In this document: positions 6,794 to 15,445 of the stretch, one piece after another
Layout of the letters: each line of letters starts with the position of its first letter
Position numbering within the stretch: position 1 is the first letter of the stretch
Origin: DASZPL01 sp035550315
GTDB taxonomy: Bacteria; Actinomycetota; Actinomycetes; JAFAQI01
DNA length: 30,886 nucleotides
Direction of reading: 5' to 3'
Assembly: GCA_035550315.1 (NCBI GenBank)
Contig: DASZPL010000086.1
Coordinates: 1-30,886, forward strand
Position numbers and translations under genes: made by a program
The notes under the pieces: model-generated
The model's input: the letters and a program-made list of their open reading frames with translations, nothing else
Databases searched by the model: none
Told to the model about the DNA's origin: nothing

Positions 6794-7570
6794 CTAAAGC
6801 GGCAGTCCTCCGTCGACCGCGAGCACCGCGCCGGTCGTGTAGCTCGACGCGTCGCTGGCGAAGTAGAGGGCGGCGCCGACGATCTCGTCGGGGTCGCCGC
6901 CGCGTTGCAACGCGTGGGTCACGACCCCGCGGTTGAACGCCTCGAGGTCCCAGGACTTGCTGACGTCGGTGAAGAACGGCCCGGCCATGATGCAGTTGAC
7001 CCGCACCGTCGGGCCGTAGGCATGCGCGAAGCCGGCGGTGATCGTGTTCAGCGCCGCTTTGGCCGCGGCGTACGGCAGCATGTGCGGATCGGGATGTACG
7101 GCGGCTCCGCTGCTGATGTTGACGATCGAGCCACCGCCGGCCGCGGCCATCCGCTCGCCGGCCAGGGCGGTCAGCCGGAACGGGCCCTTGAGGTTCACGG
7201 CGAGCACCGAGTCCCACAACTGCTCGTCGACCGCGGTCAGCGACGGGTAGAGCGGTGACTTGCCCGCGTTGTTGACCAGCACGTCGAGCCGGCCGAACCG
7301 GTCATACGCCGCGTCGATCAGGCCCGGCAACTCGTCCCAGTGGCCGACGTGACAGGCGTACGCAAGCGCACTGCGCCCGGTTTCCGTCTCGACTTCCGTT
7401 GCGAGTGCCTGGCAGGCGTCGAGCTTGCGACTGGTGATGACGACGTCCGCGCCCGCGTGCGCGAAGCCCAGCACCATCGCCCGGCCGAGGCCGCGGCTGC
7501 CGCCGGTGACGAGCGCCACCTTGCCCGCCAGCGAGAAGCGGTCGGCATGCGGCGGTGCACCCGGTGGCAC
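6794..7570 (-). CDS. Short-chain dehydrogenase/reductase (SDR)
   Basis: 258 residues. The NAD(P)-binding TGGSRGLG is at 22-29, NNAG at 100-103, and the catalytic set is S154, Y167 and K171. The C-terminus has the usual GxxLxVDGG ending, typical of FabG-like classical SDRs that interconvert alcohols and ketones, often 3-hydroxyacyl-CoA/3-oxoacyl-CoA. The GTG at 7570 is the only in-frame start (a TAA lies three codons upstream). AAGGAG precedes it by only two bases, an unusually short spacing. The gene is divergent from the MaoC-like dehydratase and heads a possible SDR-MFS-MerR-DUF35-thiolase transcript. The exact substrate is unknown. Confidence 0.85.
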   Translation of the reverse strand: MPPGAPPHADRFSLAGKVALVTGGSRGLGRAMVLGFAHAGADVVITSRKLDACQALATEVETETGRSALAYACHVGHWDELPGLIDAAYDRFGRLDVLVNNAGKSPLYPSLTAVDEQLWDSVLAVNLKGPFRLTALAGERMAAAGGGSIVNISSGAAVHPDPHMLPYAAAKAALNTITAGFAHAYGPTVRVNCIMAGPFFTDVSKSWDLEAFNRGVVTHALQRGGDPDEIVGAALYFASDASSYTTGAVLAVDGGLPL

Positions 7571-7583
7571 GGCTCCTTACCTT

Positions 7584-8432
7584 ATGGGCATGCCGGAGCA
7601 TGCGGAGACGCGCGCCGCGACGGTGGACCCGTTTCCGGTCGCCGCGCTCGCGGCGCTCTTCGACGACGGCCTGCCGGCCCCCGCAGCCGGCGATCCGCTG
7701 CCGGCGTACTGGCATGTCGCCGCCTGCGCCACGCCGCCCCCAACCGGCGCCCTCGGGCCCGACGGCCATCCGAGCCAGGCCTTGCTCGCCGCGCCGCCCG
7801 GCCTCCCCCGGCGGATGTTCGCCGGCGGCGAGCTCGAGATCCGCCGGCCGGCGACCATCGGCGGGCGGCTCGAGGTGCACTCCGCGGTCATCGCGACCGA
7901 GGACAAGGCCGGTCGCTCGGGCCCGCTGCACTTCGTCACGGCGGAGCACAACTACATCGATGCCGCCGGGGAGCCGGTGATGCGCGAGCTGCAGCGGGTG
8001 GTCTACCGGCCCGCAGACGACCGACAGCGCGCCGCCACCGCTCCGGCGTTGGGGCCGCCTGGCCGAGTGCTCGTGCATCACGGCGGGCTGGCGGCGACAC
8101 TGCGCGCCGATGCGACCGCGTTGCAGCGGTTCTCGGCGGCGACCAGCAATCCGCACCGGATCCACTACGACCATCCCTACGTCACGCAGGTCGAGGGATA
8201 CCCGGGGCTCATCGTGCACGGACCGCTGCTGCTACTCGCGCTGCTTGAGCTGCTCCGGCTGGCCGAGCCCGAGAGCCAGGTCATCAAAGTCACGTTCGCC
8301 GCCCGCGCACCTGTCTTCGCCGGCGACGCGGTGGATCTGGTCGGCACGCGGCAAGCCGACGTCGTGACCCTGCAGGCGCGCAACGGCGACGAGGTCGCGA
8401 TGCGGGTCGAGGCGCGACTCTCATTTAGTTGA
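7584..8432 (+). CDS. HTD2/MaoC-like double hot-dog acyl-CoA dehydratase
   Basis: About 282 residues from the ATG at 7584 (a second in-frame ATG is at 7590; neither has a clear Shine-Dalgarno). The N-terminal half resembles the FAS1-type dehydratase hot-dog fold. The C-terminal half has the hydratase-2 pattern RIHYDHPYV (192-200) and GLIVHGP (208-214). Proteins of this layout include mesaconyl-C4-CoA and 3-methylfumaryl-CoA hydratases and HTD2-like 3-hydroxyacyl dehydratases. Here it likely hydrates a 2-enoyl-CoA intermediate. It is divergent from an SDR and 13 bases upstream of the CocE gene. The long upstream extension of the frame overlaps the SDR and is not used. Confidence 0.75.
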   Translation: MGMPEHAETRAATVDPFPVAALAALFDDGLPAPAAGDPLPAYWHVAACATPPPTGALGPDGHPSQALLAAPPGLPRRMFAGGELEIRRPATIGGRLEVHSAVIATEDKAGRSGPLHFVTAEHNYIDAAGEPVMRELQRVVYRPADDRQRAATAPALGPPGRVLVHHGGLAATLRADATALQRFSAATSNPHRIHYDHPYVTQVEGYPGLIVHGPLLLLALLELLRLAEPESQVIKVTFAARAPVFAGDAVDLVGTRQADVVTLQARNGDEVAMRVEARLSFS

Positions 8433-8445
8433 GAGACTGCCGCAC

Positions 8446-10845
8446 GTGTCCAATCCCCTTCTTGCGCTGAACAACCGCGCCCGGCTCGTGATCCCGACGA
8501 CGGTGGCGGTGCTGGCCGGCCTCCTCGGCGCCGTCGGCGTCGCGGCCAGTCCGGCGGCTGCCACCCATGCGACCGACGCGTCCAGCGCCGCAGCAAACGC
8601 GCCGTTGACGGTGCGGGGAAGCGTGCACCAGGTCGACGTCACCGGCCTGCCGCGCAACGCCCGGGTCGGCCTGGTCGATCGGGCCGGTCATCGGGTCGCG
8701 AGCAAGCGCGCGGACTCGTTGGGCGGCCTGGTCTTCTACCACGTCAAGCCCGGTCGCGGGTACCGCGTCCGCCGGCTCCCGCACGGCCGGCTGTCCCGAC
8801 CGGTCACGGTGCACACCGGTCGGTCGAGGCCGTGGGATCCGAAGGTCTACCGCCAGACCATCCCGGACGCCGGCTACAGCTACCTCACCACCCGCGACGG
8901 CACGAAGCTCGCGATCGATGTCCACCCGCCGACCAGCCCGGCCGGGTTGGGACTGCCGCCGATCACGCTGCCCGGCGGGCTACCGGACTACGCGCCGCCG
9001 TACCCGACCCTGATCGAGTACTCCGGGTACGGCTACGCCGACCCGTCCGGCCCGCAGAGCGGCATCGCGATCCTCGCCAACCTGATGGGCTTCGCCGTCG
9101 TCGACGTGAACATGCGCGGCACCGGATGCTCGGCCGGCGCCTTCAACTTCTTCGAGCGACTGCAGGACCTCGACGGGTACGACGTCATCGAGGCGATCGC
9201 GCACCAGCCGTGGGTGCTCGACCACAAGGTCGGCATGATGGGCATCTCCTACGGCGCCATCAGCCAGTTGTTCACCGCGCAGACCCGGCCGCCGGCGCTC
9301 GAGGCGATCTCGCCACTGTCGACGATCGACGCCACAGCGACGACGCTGTATCCGGGCGGCATTCTCAACACCGGCTTCGCCGTCGCGTGGGCCAAGGAAC
9401 GGCAGCAGAACGCCGAGCCAGCCGGCCCCGGCACCGGCCAGTCGTGGGCGTACCGGAAGATCCAGAACGGCGACCAGACCTGTGCGCGCAACCAGGCGCT
9501 GCACGGCGAGGCGGAGGACCTGCTGGCCAAGATCCGGGCGAATCGGCACTACCACCCGAAGGTGGCCGATCCGCTCGACCCGATCACCTTCGTGCACAAG
9601 ATCCAGGTCCCGGTCTTCATGGCGTGTCAGTGGCAGGACGAGCAGACCGGCGGCCACTGCCCCGACCTCGCCGCCCATTTCACCGGCACCCGCCATAAGT
9701 GGTTCACCTTCACCAACGGCGCCCACATCGACTCACTCGATCCCGCGACGTTCAACCGCTGGTACGACTTCCTCGAGCTCTACGTCGCGCACCAGGCGCC
9801 GTTCTTCAACGCCGCGGTGATCCACGCCGCGTCGCCGGTCGTCTACCAGCAGGCGATGGGCGTGCCCGGCAGCGACCTTCTGCTGCTGCCCAGCGACCGG
9901 ATCCAATCCATCCCGACCTATGCCGGCGCCCTGGCCGCCTTCCAGAAGTTGCCGCAGGTGCGGGTGCTCTTCGACAACGGCGCCGGAAAGTCCCCGCTCG
10001 GCGGATTCGAGGCGGGCAACCCGTACCCGGCGTTCGAGCGTTCCTTCGCTCGCTTCCCGATTCCCACGACGACGGCGAAGCGCTGGTATCTGACCGCCGA
10101 TGGAAAGCTGAGCGGCCACCTGGCTCGTCACCGCGAGGTCGACACCTATACCGCCGACGCCCACGCCCGGCCGATGACGGACTTCGGGCCCAACACCGGC
10201 ACCGGCGGGTTGTGGGGCAAGGCGTCCCAGTGGCAGTGGGACTGGCGGCAGGACCCGTCCGGGACCGCCGTGTCCTACATCTCCGCGCCGCTGAAGCACG
10301 CCACCACCGTCATCGGCGCCGGCGCGGTGCACCTGTGGGTGCGGTCATCCACCCGCAACGTCGACCTGCAGGCAACCGTCAGCGAAGTCGACCCGGACCA
10401 TCACGAGACGTTCGTCCAGAACGGCTGGCTGCGCGCCAACGCTCGCCGGCTCGCCACCGGGCGCCACACCCTGCTCGCGCAACGCAGCACGCTGCTCGCG
10501 CCGGTGCTGAGCCTCAAGGCCGCCGACGCCCAGCCGATGCCGAAGCACAAGTTCGTCAAGCTGGTGATTCCGCTCTACTACCAGGGCCACGCCTACCGGG
10601 CCGGCAGTCGGATCCGCGTGACCATCTCCGCGCCCAACGGCTCGCAGCCGATCTGGTCGTTCAAACACACGGTGCCGGCGCGCACCGCGAAGGTGTCGGT
10701 CGCGTTCTCCCGCAAGCTGCCGTCGAGCCTGGTGCTTCCGGTGATCCCGCACGTCGCCGTACCGGCCGGATTCCCGCCCTGCCCCAGCCTGCGCAACGAG
10801 CCCTGTCGTCGATACCGGCCGACGGTGAACCAGCACGGTGGATGA
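8446..10845 (+). CDS. Secreted CocE/NonD X-Pro-dipeptidyl-peptidase-like hydrolase
   Basis: 799 residues from a GTG. A signal peptide is clear: RARLVIP, then a hydrophobic stretch (about 16-35) and an AxA-type site near 36-42. Residues about 53-125 look like a small extra beta domain. The S15 alpha/beta-hydrolase core carries S268 in GISYGAIS, D398 in CQWQDEQTGG and H427 in NGAHIDS as the likely triad. The C-terminal third (about 540-760) resembles the jelly-roll of CocE. The family includes cocaine esterase, glutaryl-7-ACA acylase and X-Pro peptidases, so it cleaves an ester, amide or peptide outside the membrane. It may supply the acid that downstream FadD activates. The stop overlaps the adenylate cyclase start by eight bases. 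Confidence 0.85.
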   Translation: MSNPLLALNNRARLVIPTTVAVLAGLLGAVGVAASPAAATHATDASSAAANAPLTVRGSVHQVDVTGLPRNARVGLVDRAGHRVASKRADSLGGLVFYHVKPGRGYRVRRLPHGRLSRPVTVHTGRSRPWDPKVYRQTIPDAGYSYLTTRDGTKLAIDVHPPTSPAGLGLPPITLPGGLPDYAPPYPTLIEYSGYGYADPSGPQSGIAILANLMGFAVVDVNMRGTGCSAGAFNFFERLQDLDGYDVIEAIAHQPWVLDHKVGMMGISYGAISQLFTAQTRPPALEAISPLSTIDATATTLYPGGILNTGFAVAWAKERQQNAEPAGPGTGQSWAYRKIQNGDQTCARNQALHGEAEDLLAKIRANRHYHPKVADPLDPITFVHKIQVPVFMACQWQDEQTGGHCPDLAAHFTGTRHKWFTFTNGAHIDSLDPATFNRWYDFLELYVAHQAPFFNAAVIHAASPVVYQQAMGVPGSDLLLLPSDRIQSIPTYAGALAAFQKLPQVRVLFDNGAGKSPLGGFEAGNPYPAFERSFARFPIPTTTAKRWYLTADGKLSGHLARHREVDTYTADAHARPMTDFGPNTGTGGLWGKASQWQWDWRQDPSGTAVSYISAPLKHATTVIGAGAVHLWVRSSTRNVDLQATVSEVDPDHHETFVQNGWLRANARRLATGRHTLLAQRSTLLAPVLSLKAADAQPMPKHKFVKLVIPLYYQGHAYRAGSRIRVTISAPNGSQPIWSFKHTVPARTAKVSVAFSRKLPSSLVLPVIPHVAVPAGFPPCPSLRNEPCRRYRPTVNQHGG

Positions 10846-11893
10846 CCGGGAACGGCTCGAGGTCCGGTTGCGGGAGTGGGGTGCAACCGACGACGAGATT
10901 GCGGCCGCGGTCGCGACCGGCACCATCGGAGCGCTCGCTCTGGAACTGGCGCTGCGCCGGGGCGAGCCGCTCACCCTGGACGAGGCCGCGGCAGCAAGCG
11001 GGGTCGAGCCCGACAAGCTCACCGAGCTGTGGCGGGCCTTCGGGCTCGCCGCGGGCAGCCGGGCGACGTATCCAACCGACCTGGTGGCCGCGATGCCCGT
11101 GATGTCGACCACGTTGCAGTGGCTCGGCGCGGACACGCTGCTCGGCCTCGGCCGAGTGTTCGGCGGCGCCACGGCGCAGATCGCGGAGTCGATCGTCGAC
11201 TCGTTCCGTACGGACTTCGAGCTCCCCGCCATCGCGGCGGGCACCCGCTACAGCGACGTCGTCGAGCGCTACCAGTCGATCGCGCGGACCGGCTTGCCGG
11301 CGGTCGAAGAGTTGTTGACCGCGCTGCTGCGCGCGCACCTGGTCCGTGTGGCGGCCGGCTCCTGGCTGCCTGACACCGAGAACGCCTCGGCCCACCGTGA
11401 CCTGTTCGTCGGCTTCGTCGACCTGGTCGGCTACACCGCGTTGTCGCGGACGCTGCCGCCTCGCGAGCTCGCCGCCCTGCTGCGCGACTTCGAACACACC
11501 GTCGCCGACGTGATCACCCGAGAAGGCGGGCGACTGGTCAAGCTAATCGGCGACGGCGCCATGTTCATCGCCGAGTCGGCCGATGCCGGCTGCGCGATCG
11601 CCATCGGCCTCTGCCAGCGGATTGCGGCGTCGGACCAGCTGCCGCCGGCCGGGGTCGGCGCCGACGCCGGGTCGGTACTCAGCCTGTACGGCGACTACTA
11701 CGGCGACGTCGTCAACCGGGCCGCCCGCTTGGTCGCACTCGCGGCCCCGTCGACGATCGCGGTCAGCGACGCCGTCGCCGCCCGCGCCCAAGGCTTCGAC
11801 TTCGAGCAACTGCCGCCGTCTGCGCTGAAAGGCTTCGCGGTCGAGTCCATCGCCTACCGGCTGGCCCCAGACAGCGGAGTCCCCGAGGGCTGA
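10838..11893 (+). CDS. Class III adenylate cyclase with N-terminal regulatory domain
   Basis: 351 residues from a GTG. The cyclase homology domain spans about 186-350: metal-binding D195 (FVDLVGYT) and D239 (LIGDG), base-recognising K235 and D290, and transition-state N293 and R297 in YYGDVVNRAARL. All catalytic residues are present, so it should make cAMP. The lysine/aspartate pair indicates ATP rather than GTP. Residues 1-185 are helical and resemble the autoinhibitory Ad_Cy_reg domain of mycobacterial Rv1264, a pH-sensing cyclase. No membrane segment is seen, so it is cytosolic. It overlaps a secreted hydrolase gene by eight bases, an unusual pairing that links extracellular substrate processing to cAMP signalling. 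Confidence 0.88.
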   Translation: MDDRERLEVRLREWGATDDEIAAAVATGTIGALALELALRRGEPLTLDEAAAASGVEPDKLTELWRAFGLAAGSRATYPTDLVAAMPVMSTTLQWLGADTLLGLGRVFGGATAQIAESIVDSFRTDFELPAIAAGTRYSDVVERYQSIARTGLPAVEELLTALLRAHLVRVAAGSWLPDTENASAHRDLFVGFVDLVGYTALSRTLPPRELAALLRDFEHTVADVITREGGRLVKLIGDGAMFIAESADAGCAIAIGLCQRIAASDQLPPAGVGADAGSVLSLYGDYYGDVVNRAARLVALAAPSTIAVSDAVAARAQGFDFEQLPPSALKGFAVESIAYRLAPDSGVPEG

Positions 11894-11919
11894 GGCCCGG
11901 AGCGCGACCGGCCCCAAGA

Positions 11920-11934
11920 CCGAATCTGATTCGG
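11920..11934. promoter_or_regulatory. Perfect dyad and likely leaderless promoter before the MFS-FadD set
   Basis: CCGAATC-T-GATTCGG is a perfect seven-base inverted repeat directly next to CATACT (11935-11940), a plausible -10. The GTG of the MFS gene begins six bases after that hexamer, so transcription could start at or next to the start codon. The dyad then lies where a repressor would block polymerase. It could instead be a weak terminator hairpin for the cyclase gene, which ends 27 bases before. Confidence 0.55.
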
Positions 11935-11946
11935 CATACTTCGATC

Positions 11947-13311
11947 GTGGTCAGCATCGGCACGCGGACGGATGCGCCGCTGCCGGACGACAGCGAAGCC
12001 ATCACCGAAGAGGCCACCGTCGACGGCGATGTCCCCCTCACCGTCAACGATCTGCGCGCCCGGCCCGGGACCGCTCGATCGGCCTTCGGCGCCCGCGACT
12101 TTCGTCGGCTATGGATCGCGACGCTGTCGTCGAACGTCGGGACCTGGATGCAGAACGTCGCCCTCGGCGCGTTCGCCTACCAGCTCACGCACTCGGCCAG
12201 CTACGTCGCGCTCATCGGCTTCGCCCAGCTTGGCCCGTTGCTGCTGCTGGCTCCGGTCGGCGGGCTGCTGGCCGACGTCGTCGACCGGCGCCGGTTGCTG
12301 GTGCTGACGAACCTCGAGCAGATGGTGTTCTCGGCGCTGCTGGCGCTGGTCGCGTCCAGCTCACATCCGTCGCGCGGGCTGCTGATCGCCGTCGTGCTCG
12401 CGGTCGGTGCCGGCAACGCGCTGTCCGGACCGCCGCTGTCGAGCCTGTTGCCGAACCTCGTCCCGCGCGGCGACCTGGCGGGGGCCATCTCGCTCCAGTC
12501 GGTGCAGATGAACCTCTCGCGGGTGATCGGCCCGGCGATCGGCGGCCTGCTGCTGCCGGCGATCGACGCCAGTGGCGTGTTCGCGGTCAACGCCGTGACC
12601 TACCTGTTCGCGATCGCGGGCGCGGTGGCGATCCGGCCGGTCCGGCAGGCCGCGACCGCGACCGGCGGCACCGGGCGACGGCTACTCGGCGGCCTCGCGG
12701 CGGCGCGCAGCGACCGGCTGATCGGCTCGGTCCTGCTCACTGTCGCCGCGATCTCGTTCTTCTGCCTGCCGTTCATCGGGCTGATGCCGGTGATCGCCGC
12801 GCGCAACCTGCAGCTCGACGTCACCGGCCTGGCGTACGGCCTGCTCTACGCCTGCTTCGGCCTCGGCGCGGCCGCCGGGGCGATCACCGTCGGCTCGCTG
12901 CTGGTCGGCCAGCGCCGCGAGTCGGTGATCGCCGTCGGCCTGGTCTCCTTCGGCGCACTGCTGTTGGTGTTCGCGTTGCTGCGCAGTGCGGCGGCGGCGT
13001 ACCCGGTCGTGTTCCTCGTCGGCTTCTCCTACTTCGCCACGATGACCAGCCTGTCGACTCGGCTGCAGGAGCATCTGGACGACGCCATCCGCGGCCGCGT
13101 GATGGCGCTGTACATGATGGGCTTCGGTGGCACGGTGCCGGTCGGACTGCTCGCCGCCGGACCGATCGCGTCGGCCACGTCGGTCTCGGCGGTGCTGATC
13201 GGCGGTGCGGTGATCGCCATGCTGCTCGGCCTGCTGGTGCGGCCGAAACCCGACTCGCCGGAGGCCAGTCACATCCTCGCCGGCAATGCGACGCTGAAGG
13301 AGACCGGATGA
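11947..13311 (+). CDS. MFS transporter, EntS/MFS_3-like exporter
   Basis: 454 residues from a GTG. The soluble N-terminus (about 1-45) is acidic and disordered. About twelve membrane segments follow, beginning after FRRLWIATLSSNVGTWMQNV, a stretch typical of the EntS/MFS_3 group. The motif-A-like loop GGLLADVVDRRRLL lies near 104-117. EntS-type proteins export siderophores or other small molecules across the inner membrane. Here the gene is coupled (ATGA) to an acyl-CoA synthetase, so it may move a carboxylic acid or a toxic intermediate. Direction is not certain. A perfect dyad lies just upstream, suggesting dedicated control of this gene and those after it. Confidence 0.8.
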   Translation: MVSIGTRTDAPLPDDSEAITEEATVDGDVPLTVNDLRARPGTARSAFGARDFRRLWIATLSSNVGTWMQNVALGAFAYQLTHSASYVALIGFAQLGPLLLLAPVGGLLADVVDRRRLLVLTNLEQMVFSALLALVASSSHPSRGLLIAVVLAVGAGNALSGPPLSSLLPNLVPRGDLAGAISLQSVQMNLSRVIGPAIGGLLLPAIDASGVFAVNAVTYLFAIAGAVAIRPVRQAATATGGTGRRLLGGLAAARSDRLIGSVLLTVAAISFFCLPFIGLMPVIAARNLQLDVTGLAYGLLYACFGLGAAAGAITVGSLLVGQRRESVIAVGLVSFGALLLVFALLRSAAAAYPVVFLVGFSYFATMTSLSTRLQEHLDDAIRGRVMALYMMGFGGTVPVGLLAAGPIASATSVSAVLIGGAVIAMLLGLLVRPKPDSPEASHILAGNATLKETG

Positions 13312-14888
13312 CCGCTAGCCCACTCGAGACCGCGATGCGGACCGGCACGCTCAACGCGTTCTGGGCCGGCCTGCAGCCAGACGTGCCGGCCGTGGTCTCG
13401 CCCCACGGCACGCGGTCCTACGCCGAGCTGAATGCCCGCGCCAACCAGGTCGTGCGGATGCTGCGGTCGGCCGGCATCGGGGCCGGTGACAGCATCGCGC
13501 TGCTGTGCGCGAACCGGCCGGAGTTCGTCGAGGTGTCGCAAGCCGCCACCCGCTCCGGCATCCGGCTCACTCCGATCAACTGGCACGTGACGGCCGACGA
13601 AGCGGCGTACGTCGTCGCCGACTGCGGCGCGAAGGCGCTATTTGCGGACGCGCGGTTCGCCGACGTCGCGGCGGCCGCCGTGGCCACGGCCGGTGAGTCG
13701 GTGACGGCGCGGCTGGTGATCGGCGGCACGATCGCCGGCTTCGACGACTACGACGAAGCGCTCCGGCCCCACCCCAGCGACAACCTTGAGGATGCCCGGC
13801 TCGGCAGCACGATGCTCTACACCTCCGGCACGACCGGCCGGCCGAAGGGTGTGGACCGCGAGATGACCGGGACGATGAGCGAGAGCGCGGTGGCGATGAT
13901 GCAGCGGCTCTCGCAGGCGGCGCAGTTCCAGCCCGGCAAGGACGTCACGCTGGTGACTGGCCCGCTGTATCACGCCGCACCGCTGGCGTTCGCCCTCGGC
14001 CTGCCGCTGGCCTACGGCACCACGGTGGTGCTGATGGACGGCTGGGACGCCGAGGAGACGCTCCGCCTGGTGGAGCGACACCGGGTCACCCACACCCACA
14101 TGGTGCCGACGATGTTTCATCGGCTGCTCTCGCTGCCAGCCGACGTCAGGAGCAAGTACGACGTCGGGTCGCTCCGCCTGATCTGGCACGGCGCGGCACC
14201 GTGCCCGGTGCCGGTGAAGCACGCGCTGATCGAGTGGCTCGGGCCGATCGTGTGGGAGTACTACGGCGCCACCGAGGGCCTGACCACGATCGTCGATTCG
14301 GCCGAGTGGCTGGCGCGGCCCGGCACCGTCGGACGACCCGACGACGGGCAGATCGTGATCCGCGACGAGCAGGGTGAGCAGCTGCCGCCGGGTGAGCCCG
14401 GCATCATCTACATCGAGGCGCCCGAGCAGAGCCGGTTCCGCTACCACGGTGACGACGCCAAGACCGCCAAGGCGTACCGCGGCGACTACTACACACTCGG
14501 TGACGTCGGCTATGTCGACACCGACGGCTGGCTGTTCCTCACCGATCGCAGCGCGGACCTGATCATCTCCGGCGGGGTCAACATCTATCCGGCCGAGATC
14601 GAGGCCGTGCTGCTGACCCATCCCGCGGTCGGCGACGCGGCCGTGATCGGCGTACCGAACGCGGAGTGGGGCGAGCAGGTCCATGCGGTCGTCGAGCTGC
14701 AGCCCGGCATCACCGCGACCGACACGCTCGCGGACGAGATCTGCGACTACGCAAAGCAGCGGCTGGCCGGCTACAAATGCCCGCGCGGTCTCGACTTCGT
14801 CGATCAGTTGCCCCGCGCCGACAACGGCAAGCTCTACAAACGCAAACTGCGCGAGGAATACCGCGCCCGTGCGGAGGTGACCCGATGA
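13308..14888 (+). CDS. Acyl-CoA synthetase (FadD-like, ANL superfamily)
   Basis: 526 residues from the ATG at 13308, preceded by AAGGAG five bases upstream and overlapping the MFS stop. ANL motifs are all present: P-loop YTSGTTGRPKG, YYGATEG (adenylate binding), the hinge GDVGYVDTDGWLFLTDR with ISGGVNIYP, and the catalytic K508 in NGKLYKR. It forms an acyl-CoA from a carboxylic acid, ATP and CoA through an acyl-adenylate. The length and motifs fit the medium/unusual-chain FadD group found in mycobacterial steroid and terpenoid catabolism rather than long-chain FadD15 types; the substrate is not readable. It is followed by a coupled CMD-like protein and two SDRs. Confidence 0.9.
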   Translation: MTASPLETAMRTGTLNAFWAGLQPDVPAVVSPHGTRSYAELNARANQVVRMLRSAGIGAGDSIALLCANRPEFVEVSQAATRSGIRLTPINWHVTADEAAYVVADCGAKALFADARFADVAAAAVATAGESVTARLVIGGTIAGFDDYDEALRPHPSDNLEDARLGSTMLYTSGTTGRPKGVDREMTGTMSESAVAMMQRLSQAAQFQPGKDVTLVTGPLYHAAPLAFALGLPLAYGTTVVLMDGWDAEETLRLVERHRVTHTHMVPTMFHRLLSLPADVRSKYDVGSLRLIWHGAAPCPVPVKHALIEWLGPIVWEYYGATEGLTTIVDSAEWLARPGTVGRPDDGQIVIRDEQGEQLPPGEPGIIYIEAPEQSRFRYHGDDAKTAKAYRGDYYTLGDVGYVDTDGWLFLTDRSADLIISGGVNIYPAEIEAVLLTHPAVGDAAVIGVPNAEWGEQVHAVVELQPGITATDTLADEICDYAKQRLAGYKCPRGLDFVDQLPRADNGKLYKRKLREEYRARAEVTR

Positions 14889-15445
14889 AGCAGCTGCCGG
14901 AGCAACCCCGGATCGCCCCGCTGCCGGCCGACGCCGGGAAGCCGGGTCGGCTCAACATCTTCGACACGCTGCGCCGAAACCCCGGGCTCTACAAGGGCTT
15001 TCTCAGCCTCGGCGGATATTTGCTCGGTGACGGCTGCCTGCCGGCCCGCGAGCGCGAGATCGTGATTTTGCGGACCGGCTGGCGATGCGGTTGCGAGTAC
15101 GAATTCGGTCAGCACACCCGGATCGGCGCAGCCGCCGGACTGTCGCCCGAGGAGATCGGCCGGCTGGCGAGCGAGAGCCACGGCGGCTGGGCCGACGATG
15201 ACGCGACATTGCTGGCAGCGGTGGACGAGATGTGTGGCGACACCTCCATCTCCGGCCCGACCTGGCAGCGGTTGACGACCAGGTGGAACGAGCCGGCACT
15301 GCTGGAGCTGCTGGTGCTGATCGGCTTCTACCGGCTGGTGTCCGGCCTGCTCAACGGCGTCGGTGTGGCGCTCGAGGCCGACGCAGCGGGCTGGCCACCG
15401 GAGGTGACATCGCTGCGGCGGGCCCCCAGAGATCCGCAACCGTGA
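14885..15445 (+). CDS. Carboxymuconolactone decarboxylase-like (AhpD/CMD fold) protein
   Basis: 186 residues from an ATG overlapping the FadD stop (ATGA). The core GCLPAREREIVILRTGWRCG followed by EYEFGQHTRIGAAAGLSPEEI is the CMD-fold signature, with the E and H of the EYEFGQH motif conserved. The CMD proton-relay and AhpD disulfide functions both use this helix. Here the cysteines are arranged C-G-C rather than C-x-x-C, so AhpD-type peroxidase activity is doubtful. Such proteins are common in actinobacterial acyl-CoA gene sets, where their role is mostly unproven; decarboxylation or lactone opening of a ring-derived acid is one possibility. The gene is coupled to the next SDR by a GTGA overlap. 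Confidence 0.82.
   Translation: MKQLPEQPRIAPLPADAGKPGRLNIFDTLRRNPGLYKGFLSLGGYLLGDGCLPAREREIVILRTGWRCGCEYEFGQHTRIGAAAGLSPEEIGRLASESHGGWADDDATLLAAVDEMCGDTSISGPTWQRLTTRWNEPALLELLVLIGFYRLVSGLLNGVGVALEADAAGWPPEVTSLRRAPRDPQP

Noticed and set aside
4560..7217. A single 885-codon minus-strand frame
   Set aside because: Only its last 156 codons are the MerR gene; the rest is out of frame with the exporter and SDR genes, giving Arg/Pro-rich sequence typical of GC-rich shadow frames.
12111..14888. 925-codon plus-strand frame
   Set aside because: The first 400 codons are an out-of-frame shadow of the MFS gene; the acyl-CoA synthetase begins at the ATG at 13308 with its own ribosome site.
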